Shown here piece by piece: positions 1 to 9,301 of a stretch of 62,094 nt of DNA. The notes under the pieces were generated by a model. It was given only the letters and a program-made list of their open reading frames with translations, searched no databases and was not told the origin of the DNA. Every line of letters starts with the position of its first letter. Within the stretch, counting starts at the first letter, position 1. The position numbers and the translations under genes are program-made. Origin of the DNA: CAZJDM01 sp964544765 (lineage in GTDB: Bacteria; Bdellovibrionota_B; Oligoflexia; CAYFLR01); NCBI GenBank assembly GCA_964544765.1, contig CAZJDM010000003.1, positions 1 to 62,094 on the forward strand. Direction: 5' to 3'.

Positions 1-57
1 AAGAACGAAGATTCATTGAATCAATTCTACCCATCTCTCATTGGAAAGTTGAACTGT

Positions 58-2856
58 TTAAAAGACTCCTCCCATTGAAAATTGAGGACTCCATAACCAT
101 TCTCCATCGGGTAAAAAATAAAACCCCATTCCAATCATAAAAGGAAATTTTATTCGAAAGAGGTTGATATTAGAGGTTATTTCAATTCCTGAAGATTGAT
201 AAGTTTTTTGATGATGAGGCTCCAGACTCTGTCCATAATCAATGAATAAATTAGTATTAATTCGTTTAAAATAGATATACGAAAAGAAATTATAGTCCGG
301 GTAAAATACAGGAAATAAATAATTAAAAGAAGTCCCAATAAGTTCTTTATGGGGTTTAACTCCGTAGCCGCGAATATATCCAGTGTCATTTTCAAATAAA
401 TAAAACTCATCAATTTGTTGATAAAAGAAATCTAGATCAAAAGAAAAGCTGTGAAATCTGGTCAAGCCGGGAAATAAGAAGGTGCTGTCAATAGTAAAAA
501 GGCTTCCCGAGTTGTCACCTCCTAGAGGGGTATGGTGATAACGTAAATGTATTGTCTGCCCCCATGGAGGTTTTAGATCTAAAAGACTGGGTTTATGCAT
601 TCTACCTAAAGCTAAACCATAATTGATCGCGTGTAAGGAACCGTTTAGTTCTGAATATGATTCGTCCCAAAAATCTTTATTAGAGATTTGTCCATGAGTG
701 AAGGAGGTTGTTAGGTCAATAGTTTTTAAATATCCACCAGTGATGCTCTTAAAAAGTGGTATAAGAACACCCCAATTTATTTTGTTTTCGGTCCATATGT
801 GTTCGTTATTATATTCATCTACAAACCTTCTCTCACCAAGATTTCCAGATATGGTTAAAATGGGGTAAAATCCCTTATAACTTGTATCAATTGTTGTTCG
901 ATTGGTTTTGTAATCTAAATCATATTCGTAACTTAATATCAAATTTGTTGTATCCAGGACATCTTTGGATTGAATACCAAAATTAAGAGTATTACCAAGG
1001 AGAGTCATGATAGGATCAATTCCCCAACTGTGGATATTGATAATATTTTTATGAACACTATATTCTTGGGAAGGGTACTTATTAACAGTAATGTTTTGAA
1101 AAATATTTAGGTCGTTACTTTTAAGGGCTTTCTTATTGGTCGTTGGGGTAGTAGAGGTAGTAGGGGGGGTAGCTGGAGAGTAATTAATCTTTCTGATTTC
1201 AACCTGTTCAAGGGGAATCCAGCTTGGAGGGTTAAAAGGCATCTTTGCAATAACTCGACCATTAGGAGTATAATCACTAAAAATTATAGTTTGACCATCT
1301 TCAGATACCGCAGCGTCAAAAGCGCCTAATTTGCGAGAAGTTACTTGGTAAACAGATTGGTCGTTCAAATTATAAGCGTAAATATTATCGATACCCGAAT
1401 ATGAATAATTGAAAAATATGTAGGAGCCATAGCAAAAGGGCGAGGAAATAGTATCAAAACTGTAAGGAAGAAGGTTTTGGTGCTGCCCCGTTTTGAGATC
1501 AACTATGGCAAGAGTTTGTCCGTTAAGAGGATGCACCTTAACTACTACAATCTTTTTATTATTTTTTAACCATTTAGGGGTTATCAAGAATTCATTTTCC
1601 GGATTGGACAGTCTTTTTATTTCTTCACCAGTCTTAGCATCTAGTAAAACCAAGCGATATTGGCTGTCTTCAGAGACATGAACTACGATAATTGTTTTAC
1701 CATCAGGTGAAAGTGCTGGAGCAAAAAACCGTTTTTTATGGGCCAATGAAGTTATTTTTTTGCTATTGATATTTAAAATTCTAATTTCCGTGTTGCTAAC
1801 ATGTTCCCAACGTGGATCGGTAATATATTCGTTCCATAAAACTTTATCCTTATTGACTGAAAATTCTTTGGGACCAATATTGGGATAAGCAATAGTTTCT
1901 TCTTGTCCTTGAGAATCTACAATAACTAGGGAAGTAATATCACCATAACCACTTTTAAAAGCGACAACTTTGTTTTGATCAATAAAGTGAGGTTTATAAT
2001 AGTTAGTGTAGATAGGATCATTTGATTGACTAATAACAGTGGCAGGTGTAAGTTTTAAGCCATCTATTTGTTTGATCCATATGCTCCATAAGTCATCAAT
2101 GGTATCTTTATAAATTTTATCAATGTCCTTTTTAGTAATGTCTTCTAAAGTGTAGCCATCCCAAACATAGTTCCATTTATTGTTCCCATATTTACGTTTA
2201 ATATGAGTAATTAGTAGATAGCCAAGTGCATAAACACTAATATTAGGGTCATGATAACCTAAATAGGCGTTGTCATAAGAGATATCTTTTCCTGCCAATA
2301 CATTGGCTCTTATAGGTAAGATAAATTCTGGGATCCTACCTCGACCACCCTTTGTTAGATAGGTTTCCGCGTCTACCGCGTCTCCTTCTAAATACCAGTC
2401 AGGAGTAAAAATTTTAATAAATATTGATACTCCTAACTCCCCAAATAGGTAATAGATAATTTTATAATAATCTGACTGAAGTTTATCAAATTGTACTATA
2501 TGCCTAAACTCGTGAATAGCGGTTCCATTTATCCACTCATTGGTAAAATCCCATGACTGGGGTGGAGTGGTAATAAAATGGGCTGATTTAGGCGTTAAAT
2601 GGACAAAGGCATTAGATTCTATTGTTTTGTTATGCAATACGATAGCTATTTTAGCTGGCGTATAATTTAATGCTTTGGATGTTGGATGATAAATATGTTC
2701 AAGGAGGTTAGCGGTTCTTTGAGCTAGTTTTTCAAGTTCAAATGGATAGATAATTTGGAAATGAGGAGTATTTATTTGGTGCCAGGAAGTTGCTAGTGGA
2801 TAGGCTTTTAAATGTAACGATAAGCATAGGAATATAAATATATTGATAGTTTTCAA
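58..2856 (-). CDS. Outer-membrane protein: gluzincin peptidase + TolB-like propeller + Omp85-like barrel
   Basis: The 932-residue product appears to join three modules. A signal peptide (about 1-18) is followed by a zinc-peptidase-like domain with HEFRH at 115-119 and a candidate third ligand in WYLEGDA (154-160), the gluzincin pattern. Residues ~280-560 read as a PD40/TolB-type beta-propeller with repeated strand-turn units such as SPDGKTI. A Pro/Thr-rich linker near 565-580 leads to a C-terminal part rich in aromatic beta-strands, with an RGYG motif like the Omp85 loop, a FIDYG strand and a terminal Phe. The start is TTG, with AAAGGAC about 8 bases upstream. It is the last gene of a minus-strand run. 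The substrate is unknown. The module boundaries are inferred, but exported location and the zinc motif are clear. Confidence 0.8.
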   Translation of the reverse strand: MKTINIFIFLCLSLHLKAYPLATSWHQINTPHFQIIYPFELEKLAQRTANLLEHIYHPTSKALNYTPAKIAIVLHNKTIESNAFVHLTPKSAHFITTPPQSWDFTNEWINGTAIHEFRHIVQFDKLQSDYYKIIYYLFGELGVSIFIKIFTPDWYLEGDAVDAETYLTKGGRGRIPEFILPIRANVLAGKDISYDNAYLGYHDPNISVYALGYLLITHIKRKYGNNKWNYVWDGYTLEDITKKDIDKIYKDTIDDLWSIWIKQIDGLKLTPATVISQSNDPIYTNYYKPHFIDQNKVVAFKSGYGDITSLVIVDSQGQEETIAYPNIGPKEFSVNKDKVLWNEYITDPRWEHVSNTEIRILNINSKKITSLAHKKRFFAPALSPDGKTIIVVHVSEDSQYRLVLLDAKTGEEIKRLSNPENEFLITPKWLKNNKKIVVVKVHPLNGQTLAIVDLKTGQHQNLLPYSFDTISSPFCYGSYIFFNYSYSGIDNIYAYNLNDQSVYQVTSRKLGAFDAAVSEDGQTIIFSDYTPNGRVIAKMPFNPPSWIPLEQVEIRKINYSPATPPTTSTTPTTNKKALKSNDLNIFQNITVNKYPSQEYSVHKNIINIHSWGIDPIMTLLGNTLNFGIQSKDVLDTTNLILSYEYDLDYKTNRTTIDTSYKGFYPILTISGNLGERRFVDEYNNEHIWTENKINWGVLIPLFKSITGGYLKTIDLTTSFTHGQISNKDFWDESYSELNGSLHAINYGLALGRMHKPSLLDLKPPWGQTIHLRYHHTPLGGDNSGSLFTIDSTFLFPGLTRFHSFSFDLDFFYQQIDEFYLFENDTGYIRGYGVKPHKELIGTSFNYLFPVFYPDYNFFSYIYFKRINTNLFIDYGQSLEPHHQKTYQSSGIEITSNINLFRIKFPFMIGMGFYFLPDGEWLWSPQFSMGGVF

Positions 2857-2872
2857 GGTTTAAAGTCCTTTT

Positions 2873-3136
2873 TTAACCCGCACGTTTTTTAACTTCCTGA
2901 TTCCTCTCTTTTTGGGCTCGTTTTTCTTCTTCTTTACGACGCTTAATTAATTCCTTTTCTCTTTTAATAGCACGAATTTTAGCTTGTTTTCTTTTTTTGA
3001 TTCTACGGTTGTTCAACATTTCAGTTTTATTTAAACCACACCAACCAGTTCTAGATCCCAGGTATAAAGTTAAAATAGCACTAATTAATGTTAGAACAAT
3101 AATGGGAAATAATACTGCCAGTTGATTGTATTGCAT
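2873..3136 (-). CDS. Small membrane protein with basic/acidic coiled-coil tail
   Basis: This 87-residue protein has one N-terminal membrane segment (about residues 5-28) followed by TGWCGLN and a very charged Lys/Arg/Glu-rich tail that should form a helix or coiled coil on the cytoplasmic side. An AGAGGT SD lies 7 bases before the ATG. It sits 25 bases after the DUF4175-like gene and 16 bases before the barrel gene, so it is probably co-transcribed with both. No family is recognised. An assembly or anchoring role in the same envelope operon is only a guess. Confidence 0.65.
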   Translation of the reverse strand: MQYNQLAVLFPIIVLTLISAILTLYLGSRTGWCGLNKTEMLNNRRIKKRKQAKIRAIKREKELIKRRKEEEKRAQKERNQEVKKRAG

Positions 3137-3161
3137 GTGGTACCTCTTTATTCTAGCATAA

Positions 3162-5822
3162 TTATTTTACAATTCGTTTATAAAATAAATCAATATCTAC
3201 ATTATTGCTTTCTGGATAAGATTCTTGCATTGAGTCGATAATATCTTCTCTATATTTTTTATCTATTTCATATGTATGTTCCAATGAAATGTGATCAGAA
3301 ATAATATGGTTCCCAAATCGTTGTCTTTGATTTCTATTTTTACTATGACCAGCTTTCTTTATGTACTGTTTCATTTCTTGTGCCAGTTTTTCAAATCTAT
3401 TTTGAAGGTGGTCGATTTTGTTTTTGGTCCTCTCAATATGATAGTGAGCTTGTTTAAATGATTTCTGATCAATTGATTGATGGACCTTTTTTATTTCTTG
3501 ACTGATTGATTTAGATCCATCTTTGAGACTATCTGTATTTAATAAAGTACCATCAAGACCAGAAAGATATTTGTTCATGGCCTTAAGGGTTGATTCAACT
3601 TTTTTTTGTTTTTGACTCAGCTTTTGATATAGGGCCTCTTCTTGGGAAGAAGGAAATTGTCCGGGAAACTGACCTGATGGTTGGCCTGATGGTTGGCCTG
3701 GGGATTGATTGTGTTGTGATTGTTTATAGATTTGATTTTGTCGTTTTTGAGCTGAGTTTAATTGTTTCATCGCCATTTGGTATTGGTTCATGAGATCATT
3801 ATATTTTTGCTGATTATGTTGTCTAGTAGCAGAACTCATATCATTTATCGTTTTGGAATATTCTTCCATTAAGTGACTTAATTGTTTTTCTATATCTTCT
3901 ATTTCAAGAGAGTCTAGCGAATTCCCTATTTTATCAAGTGTTTCAGTTAGGTTGTTTTTTCTTAGTCTTTCTATGGCTTCTTTATTGATATTGCCTATTG
4001 ACATTTCTCGATATTTATTTCCCATAGCCAGATGCATTTCTTGTAGATACGTTTTTACTTCTTGCAGTGCTCTTTCAATTTTTTTCTTTAATTGTTCACT
4101 AGGATTACGTTTATAGTCTTGCAAAAGCTTTTCCAATCTTTGAAAAGCGGCAAAAAAATCTTCGGATCGATGGATGATGTTAGAGATTTCCTGATTCTGA
4201 ACAATATCATGAATCAAATAAATCAGGTTTTCATGAATAGGTATACCGGGCGTAAAAGCAATATCTTTTTCAAAGGCAATATCTTTATGTCTTTGTACTT
4301 GTCTTAGTAGTTTATAATAAAAACGTTTAAACTTTGAGCTTTCAATATTTAGACGTCTCATTAAGAAAGTATCCCCTAAAGGATTGGTTAATAAATTGTA
4401 ATTCAATTTATCAATTTTTTTAACAATATCTTTGGTATTATCTATTATTTGCTTGGGACTCAGGACTTTTATTTTAACGGTTAAATAGTCCGCTAAATTG
4501 TTTATTAAGGAAATTTTCAAATTTCTAAGATCAACTAGGTTATCCAAGTGTTTGTCATAGGCTCCTTGGATGGTAATAGTCTCTATATGAGATTGGCCAA
4601 TATTGGGTCCACTTATTCGATCGTTGTCCTTGGCCTCGATCCAGAATGATATTTGATCTTCAGATTGCAAAGGAATAACAAATAAGTTCCATTTATATTT
4701 CTCATGATAGGTTTTACGTTGACTCGATGAAAATTTTCTTATGGTTTCTCGTCTGGGCGAGCTATTGTTTATCTTATATACAACTTCTAGCTGTTGAAGG
4801 CCGAAGTCGTCAGTTGCATTAGTTTCTAGGGCAACTATATCTCTGTCGGAATAATCTTTCTTGGGATTTAAAATAGTCATATTTACTGAGGGATTTTGAT
4901 CTGGAATTAATGTTACTGGGTAAAACTGTTTACTCTTTCCTATTAATTTTGTTTCATCGAATTTTGCAAAGATTATTTTCCCAGGTTGAAGTATTAAAAA
5001 GTTGGTTTTCCATAATACATTACCTTCAGAGTCTTCTTTTAGGTAAAACCCATAAGACATCTCTTTTTTTGATTCTCTTTGATACTGGATAACAAATTTA
5101 TCCATTTCGGATTTAAGTAGATTAGTTGGTTCAACGGATATCAGCAGTCTAGATCCAGCGTGTACTTTTAATTCAAAAGTAGGATCATTAAAATCGTCAA
5201 CAACATAGGGTTCGAGGCGTGTATGTAAGGGGGGGGTTATTTGAATATTCTTTATATCAACATCGATAGTGGCAGTGTATAGAGGTAGATTAATTTCTTG
5301 GATACTTTTTAATGACTCATGGTAAGTGTTTTTAAAAGTATCAGGAAATATTAGGACTAATGGAATTCCTATGAGAACTACTAAAATAAGCTGATAATAA
5401 TAGTTTTTAATATTTATGAAGGATTTAATAGATGGTATTTGTAGGTTGTTAGCTAAGCTTTTGAAATTTTTTATGATCTGTTTGATAAAATAAGAAGAGG
5501 ACCTTGTCTTGGCATGATTCCAAAGGGTCCAGGCGACCCCCCTTAAGTTGGGATTTAAATCTTCTAACTTATTTAACAAAACCTCTGGATTACTTATTTG
5601 ATGTTTAATAGGCTGGAGAACTATGGTGTGTAATATAACGATGAGGGTAAAACAAGTTATCAATAACACATGGGGGTGGGAACCAAAAATTTGAGTAATA
5701 AAGGGAAATAGAAGTAAAAAGACCATGATCCAAAGGAAATAATGAGCTAGACAAATAAGGCCATATTCTCTTAAGAGCTTTTTTTTCAGCTTAAGGATGA
5801 AGATGAAAATATTAGTTGCCAA
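3162..5822 (-). CDS. DUF4175/TIGR02302-like large membrane protein
   Basis: The 886-residue protein begins with two hydrophobic helices (about 20-75) and a third near 140-165. A beta-rich periplasmic domain (about 180-410) is followed by a long helical, Gln/Lys-rich part. A Gln/Pro/Gly low-complexity stretch with tandem GQPSGQ- and GQFPGQ-like units lies at about 690-715. This order of N-terminal membrane helices, central domain and Q-rich coiled-coil tail matches the DUF4175 family of Alpha- and Deltaproteobacteria, whose function is unknown. The start is TTG with GAGGC upstream, 8 bases after the hydrolase stop codon. The family call rests on architecture and length, not on a profile match. 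Confidence 0.65.
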   Translation of the reverse strand: MATNIFIFILKLKKKLLREYGLICLAHYFLWIMVFLLLFPFITQIFGSHPHVLLITCFTLIVILHTIVLQPIKHQISNPEVLLNKLEDLNPNLRGVAWTLWNHAKTRSSSYFIKQIIKNFKSLANNLQIPSIKSFINIKNYYYQLILVVLIGIPLVLIFPDTFKNTYHESLKSIQEINLPLYTATIDVDIKNIQITPPLHTRLEPYVVDDFNDPTFELKVHAGSRLLISVEPTNLLKSEMDKFVIQYQRESKKEMSYGFYLKEDSEGNVLWKTNFLILQPGKIIFAKFDETKLIGKSKQFYPVTLIPDQNPSVNMTILNPKKDYSDRDIVALETNATDDFGLQQLEVVYKINNSSPRRETIRKFSSSQRKTYHEKYKWNLFVIPLQSEDQISFWIEAKDNDRISGPNIGQSHIETITIQGAYDKHLDNLVDLRNLKISLINNLADYLTVKIKVLSPKQIIDNTKDIVKKIDKLNYNLLTNPLGDTFLMRRLNIESSKFKRFYYKLLRQVQRHKDIAFEKDIAFTPGIPIHENLIYLIHDIVQNQEISNIIHRSEDFFAAFQRLEKLLQDYKRNPSEQLKKKIERALQEVKTYLQEMHLAMGNKYREMSIGNINKEAIERLRKNNLTETLDKIGNSLDSLEIEDIEKQLSHLMEEYSKTINDMSSATRQHNQQKYNDLMNQYQMAMKQLNSAQKRQNQIYKQSQHNQSPGQPSGQPSGQFPGQFPSSQEEALYQKLSQKQKKVESTLKAMNKYLSGLDGTLLNTDSLKDGSKSISQEIKKVHQSIDQKSFKQAHYHIERTKNKIDHLQNRFEKLAQEMKQYIKKAGHSKNRNQRQRFGNHIISDHISLEHTYEIDKKYREDIIDSMQESYPESNNVDIDLFYKRIVK

Positions 5823-5830
5823 CTGAGCCT

Positions 5831-6691
5831 CTATAATATTTCAATAATGTCCTTAATGACATGTGAACGTTCTTTTTCGTTTATTATTTCATGATACAAT
5901 TTAGGGTATTCCGTATAACTTTTTTCCTGATTATTAACATAGGCATAAAACAATTTGCTTTTGCTTATTGAAACTAGAGGATCGTGTCCAGCTTGAAATA
6001 TGTGAGTTGGGACCGTTATTTTTTCAGCTAAAGCTAGAGAATCTTTTACCGCGAGATGAAATTCATATAGGAACTTGGCTGTTAACTGTTTTTGTCTTAA
6101 AGGATCATTGGCGATATGATCTAACATTTTTTTGTCATGGGTAAGGTGTTTGATGTTTATAATATTTTTGAAATAAAAATTGGGAAAAAAAGAAGAAAAA
6201 ATTTCTAAGGGTTTTTCAGCTAGATGGGACCAAGATGCCTTAAAACCTAAGCAAGGAGAAAGTAATACTAATTTGGATACTTTGTTAGCATTATTGGCTG
6301 TGTAGTAGCTGGCAATAAGACCACCCATACTATGACCCAAGAGGATAAGTTGTCGTTTTTTAGAATCTTTTAAAACAAATTTGATGAATTCGTCTAAATC
6401 ATCTACAAAATGAGAAAATTTTTCGATATGAGCTCTTTTTCCTGAAGATTTTCCGTGTCCCTGTAAATCGAAGGCATATACGGTAATTCCTTTTTGACAT
6501 ACTTTTTCAATTAGCTTATTGTAATTCAAGCTGTGTTCAAGGATGCCATGAAGAATAATAAGCACTTGGTTAGCTGTTTGAGAGGAAGAAGTCTCTTGGG
6601 TTTTGTGGTACATCAACCTAGTGTTGGTTTTAGTTGTTTTAAACGAATTGAATTCTTTGTGAACTTTAGTTGAGGGCAATGTTCTCTCCAA
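5831..6691 (-). CDS. Alpha/beta hydrolase, monoacylglycerol lipase/lysophospholipase-like
   Basis: The 286-residue protein has the landmarks of the serine aminopeptidase S33/monoglyceride lipase group: the HG oxyanion motif in LIILHGILEH (45-54), DLQGHGKSSG (75-84), the nucleophile elbow GHSMGG with Ser121, Asp237 in AGHDPLVS and His267 in YHEI. The complete triad predicts an active esterase acting on monoacylglycerols or lysophospholipids. No signal peptide is seen, so it is probably cytoplasmic. The TTG start lies 2 bases after manC but has no good SD. An internal ATG at codon 27 (6613) is an alternative that would still keep the whole fold. Confidence 0.85.
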   Translation of the reverse strand: MERTLPSTKVHKEFNSFKTTKTNTRLMYHKTQETSSSQTANQVLIILHGILEHSLNYNKLIEKVCQKGITVYAFDLQGHGKSSGKRAHIEKFSHFVDDLDEFIKFVLKDSKKRQLILLGHSMGGLIASYYTANNANKVSKLVLLSPCLGFKASWSHLAEKPLEIFSSFFPNFYFKNIINIKHLTHDKKMLDHIANDPLRQKQLTAKFLYEFHLAVKDSLALAEKITVPTHIFQAGHDPLVSISKSKLFYAYVNNQEKSYTEYPKLYHEIINEKERSHVIKDIIEIL

Positions 6692-6693
6692 TT

Positions 6694-7740
6694 TTAAGTA
6701 GCTAGTTTTTTTACCTCTTGAGCTCTCTCTCCAGTGCAGATCAATATGTTGTCTCCTTTTTCCACAATAACTAAATCTTTAACACCTATTAGAGAAATGT
6801 TCTTTTGTGGAGCATGAACCATGTTATCTGAACTGTCAATTTGAACTAGATTCTTACATACGGGATAATTGTCATTTTTTCTTTCCATTATGTCTTTGAC
6901 CGCGGTCCAACTTCCTATATCGTTCCATCCAAATTGCGCTGGGGTACAGCAAACACGATCTGATTTTTCCATTACCGCATAGTCGATTGATATGGATTCA
7001 CATTTATCAAAGTGTTCTTCTAAAAAGGATTGCTCTTGTGTGTTGGGAATCTCAGCTAATGGTTTTAATAGTTCCATTGTGGAGGTAACATATTTATTTA
7101 GTTCCTCTAATATAATATCAAGGCGCCAAACAAACATACCCGCGTTCCAAAAATAATTTCCTTCTTTTAGATATTGAGCGGCTTTTGTTTCATCGGGTTT
7201 TTCTACAAAGCGCATAACATTATAATGTTGGTTATTGTTTGTTTTGTCGGTCATGTTACATTGTATGTATCCAAAGCCGGTGTGAGGAAAATCGGGTTTT
7301 ATTCCAAGGGTAAAAAGGGTTTTTTCTTCCCAGGCTTTTTGATTAGTGTATTTTAAGATATCTATGAAAGTTTTTTCATCTGAAATAAGGTGGTCCGATG
7401 GAAGTACCGACATGGTAGTGTCTGGTGGATAACGTTTTTGGAATATATAAGAAATTAAAGCAATGCATGGAGCCGTGTTTCTGGAGGCCGGTTCAAAATA
7501 TACATTTTCATCAGGTATATTAGGTAATTGTTGTTTGACCAGATTTTGATAAGCTTTGTTGGTTACAATAAAGATATCTTTTTCATCATAATAAGGCAGC
7601 AGGCGGCCAACCGTTTCTTGGATCAAGGTTTTATCATCGGTTAAAGATATAAATTGTTTGGGTTCTCCGGCTGTGCTTAAGGGCCACAATCGTGTTCCTT
7701 TTCCTCCTGCCATAATAACAACTGCTTTATTCTTTTCCAT
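6694..7740 (-). CDS. manC: Mannose-1-phosphate guanylyltransferase
   Basis: This 348-residue nucleotidyltransferase makes GDP-mannose from mannose-1-phosphate and GTP for surface glycans. It carries the N-terminal signature VIMAGGKGTRLWPLST (8-23) followed by EPKQF, and FVEKPDE and FWNAGMFVW further on, as expected for this family. It lacks the C-terminal phosphomannose isomerase domain of the bifunctional ~470-residue enzymes, so it is the short, single-activity form. An AAGGAG SD precedes the ATG by about 9 bases. The next gene starts 2 bases after its stop. Related sugar-1-phosphate nucleotidyltransferases cannot be fully excluded, but EPKQF favours GDP-mannose. Confidence 0.9.
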   Translation of the reverse strand: MEKNKAVVIMAGGKGTRLWPLSTAGEPKQFISLTDDKTLIQETVGRLLPYYDEKDIFIVTNKAYQNLVKQQLPNIPDENVYFEPASRNTAPCIALISYIFQKRYPPDTTMSVLPSDHLISDEKTFIDILKYTNQKAWEEKTLFTLGIKPDFPHTGFGYIQCNMTDKTNNNQHYNVMRFVEKPDETKAAQYLKEGNYFWNAGMFVWRLDIILEELNKYVTSTMELLKPLAEIPNTQEQSFLEEHFDKCESISIDYAVMEKSDRVCCTPAQFGWNDIGSWTAVKDIMERKNDNYPVCKNLVQIDSSDNMVHAPQKNISLIGVKDLVIVEKGDNILICTGERAQEVKKLAT

Positions 7741-7835
7741 TTTGTATATTCTCCTTTTTTACACTTTTTACACTTCAGTTAAGTGTGATATACCTTTCTG
7801 GTTATCGCACCTTAGATTATGTTTAACCTTATATT

Positions 7836-8540
7836 TTATTGGACCATGGGGAGTACTTCAGATTTGACTCCTTCTTTATTTAGTTTAAAAGCAATGTTTA
7901 AAGCTTCTTTTTGGTTATCAAAAAGACCTATTCTTAATAGGTATGCTTTTTTATTATTTAACATAGTATTTAGAAAGTAGGCATTAAATCCTTTTTTCTC
8001 AAGTTCTATAATTTTTTGAGTTATTTCTTCGAGAGAATGATAAATGCCTCCATCGATCGTAAAATTTAAGACATTTCGTTTGTTAGAATGGATACTTAAA
8101 TCGTCTAGATGATCTTCACGAGAAACACCAGTTATAGTTGTAGCTTCAGGATGGTTATTAGGATCTTGAGTTGTATCGGATTCATCAGAATCATCTGATT
8201 CAGTGGAATCTAAAGTGTTTTGCGTATTGTCAGTAATGGTTGGTTCTGATGGATTTTCAGTATGATTAGTATCATCATTATCATCAATATTGCCATTTAT
8301 GCTGGGCTCTGGTTGTGTATTTGATGCTCCAATTAAATCATAGAAAAAACTTTCACTTGTTATCGTCCTATTTTTGGTATTAGTGGTGGTGGCAGTAGGT
8401 TGGGATGATGCTACATTCATAGATGTTTTTTGATTGGTCTCTAAAGATGGAACCAGGTTAATAGTAAGCTTAATCATTATAAGAAAAGATGTGACAAGTA
8501 TAACAGCAAATCCGCAAAACAATAAAGATAATTTGGTCAT
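7836..8540 (-). CDS. SPOR-domain membrane protein
   Basis: The 234-residue protein has an N-terminal membrane anchor (about 5-28), a long Thr/Asn/Asp/Glu-rich unstructured linker (~35-150) and a C-terminal domain (~155-232). The last domain shows the SPOR pattern: a beta-strand in LNFTIDGG, a helix in EEITQKIIELEKKGFNAYF, LLRIGLFDNQKEALNIAFKL and a final strand. SPOR domains bind denuded peptidoglycan at division sites, and this anchor-linker-SPOR layout is typical of such proteins. AGGGGA lies just before the ATG. It leads the minus-strand run but is separated from manC by 95 bases. Confidence 0.85.
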   Translation of the reverse strand: MTKLSLLFCGFAVILVTSFLIMIKLTINLVPSLETNQKTSMNVASSQPTATTTNTKNRTITSESFFYDLIGASNTQPEPSINGNIDDNDDTNHTENPSEPTITDNTQNTLDSTESDDSDESDTTQDPNNHPEATTITGVSREDHLDDLSIHSNKRNVLNFTIDGGIYHSLEEITQKIIELEKKGFNAYFLNTMLNNKKAYLLRIGLFDNQKEALNIAFKLNKEGVKSEVLPMVQ

Positions 8541-8822
8541 GCTTTCCCCTTTGATTTAGTATCAAATATAGACGGGAGATATCAGAAGACTACACTCTCA
8601 TCCCTTTTATCATGCTATCTTAAACTCGACAAAATTTCAATAAAGTAATCATCTTCGGTGTTTGCAAGCACGAATGTTTTTTTTCTTTAGATGGTATCTA
8701 TTTTGCTAGGGTTATTAATTGTTTGATTCTTACAGAAGTGTGATGTGTAAAATTTCGAGTTCGATTAAAGAAGGGAAATCTTGGTTATAAAATAAGGACA
8801 TTTTAAAAAAGGAGAACTTGAC

Positions 8823-9041
8823 TTGAAAAAAGTAAATGGGAAAAGTGGACAAGTTATTTTGGAATATATTTTACTTCTATCTTTGATAACTTTTTCTTCT
8901 ATAGCGTTATTAGGCTTTGTCAAAAAAATAATGAAAAATCAGGTGAGCGTATTGGCTTCTAAATTTACCGAAAATAAAGAATTGGGATCCAATGAGGAAA
9001 TTAAAAGTGCTTATGAAGAGCTATTTGGAGGAAATGATTGA
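8823..9041 (+). CDS. Flp/class III prepilin-like small protein
   Basis: This 72-residue protein has a short basic leader (MKKVNGKSG) followed directly by QVILEYILLLSLITFSS. A Gly immediately before a ~20-residue hydrophobic helix with Glu at +5 of the mature end is the processing signature of Flp-type and archaeal-like class III prepilins. It is therefore probably a substrate of a prepilin peptidase. The TTG start is supported by GGAG at 8811-8814. Its stop overlaps the next start by 4 bases. No prepilin peptidase or pilus ATPase is present in the window, so the machine it belongs to is not visible. Confidence 0.65.
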   Translation: MKKVNGKSGQVILEYILLLSLITFSSIALLGFVKKIMKNQVSVLASKFTENKELGSNEEIKSAYEELFGGND

Positions 9042-9301
9042 ACAATCAATTTTACTTACGAAGACGTAGGTCTCATTGGCGGAATAAACAAGGTCTGGCA
9101 ATAATAGATATTTGTCTGACCTTGTTTTTCTTGATGAGTATTTTGCAGTATTTAATCCCACTTTCTTTCAAAATATTGGCTAATTCAGTCGCTATGGAAG
9201 TGAATTACCATTTAAATTCGATAGTAAATGGCTTTCAGTCTGAGCATTTGACCCCACTAGAATTTGAAAAACATCTTGGAAATGAGATAAAAAAAAACTA
9301 A
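9038..9301 (+). CDS. TadE/pseudopilin-like protein, possibly extended by frameshift
   Basis: The 87-residue product has an Arg-rich leader, then KQG followed by LAIIDICLTLFFLMSILQ. This again resembles a prepilin cut after Gly, with Asp instead of Glu at +5. It overlaps the upstream gene by 4 bases (TTGA) with GGAGG at 9027-9031, so the two are translationally coupled. The zero frame ends on codons AAA AAC TAA inside a run of nine A residues. A -1 shift on A_AAA_AAC would add 61 codons and stop at 9481-9483, giving ~148 residues, closer to the usual length of TadE-like proteins. The function is inferred from the N-terminal signal and the coupling. Confidence 0.6.
   Translation: MNNQFYLRRRRSHWRNKQGLAIIDICLTLFFLMSILQYLIPLSFKILANSVAMEVNYHLNSIVNGFQSEHLTPLEFEKHLGNEIKKN

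Noticed and set aside
1..137. Plus-strand frame open from the left edge (frame 3) to a TAA at 135-137
   Set aside because: It has no start in the window and more than half of it lies antisense to the barrel C-terminus. It may be the tail of a convergent gene but cannot be supported.
7770..7786. ACACTT/AAGTGT hairpin between the SPOR gene and manC
   Set aside because: The stem is only six bases, with no T run in either orientation. It is too weak to call a terminator.
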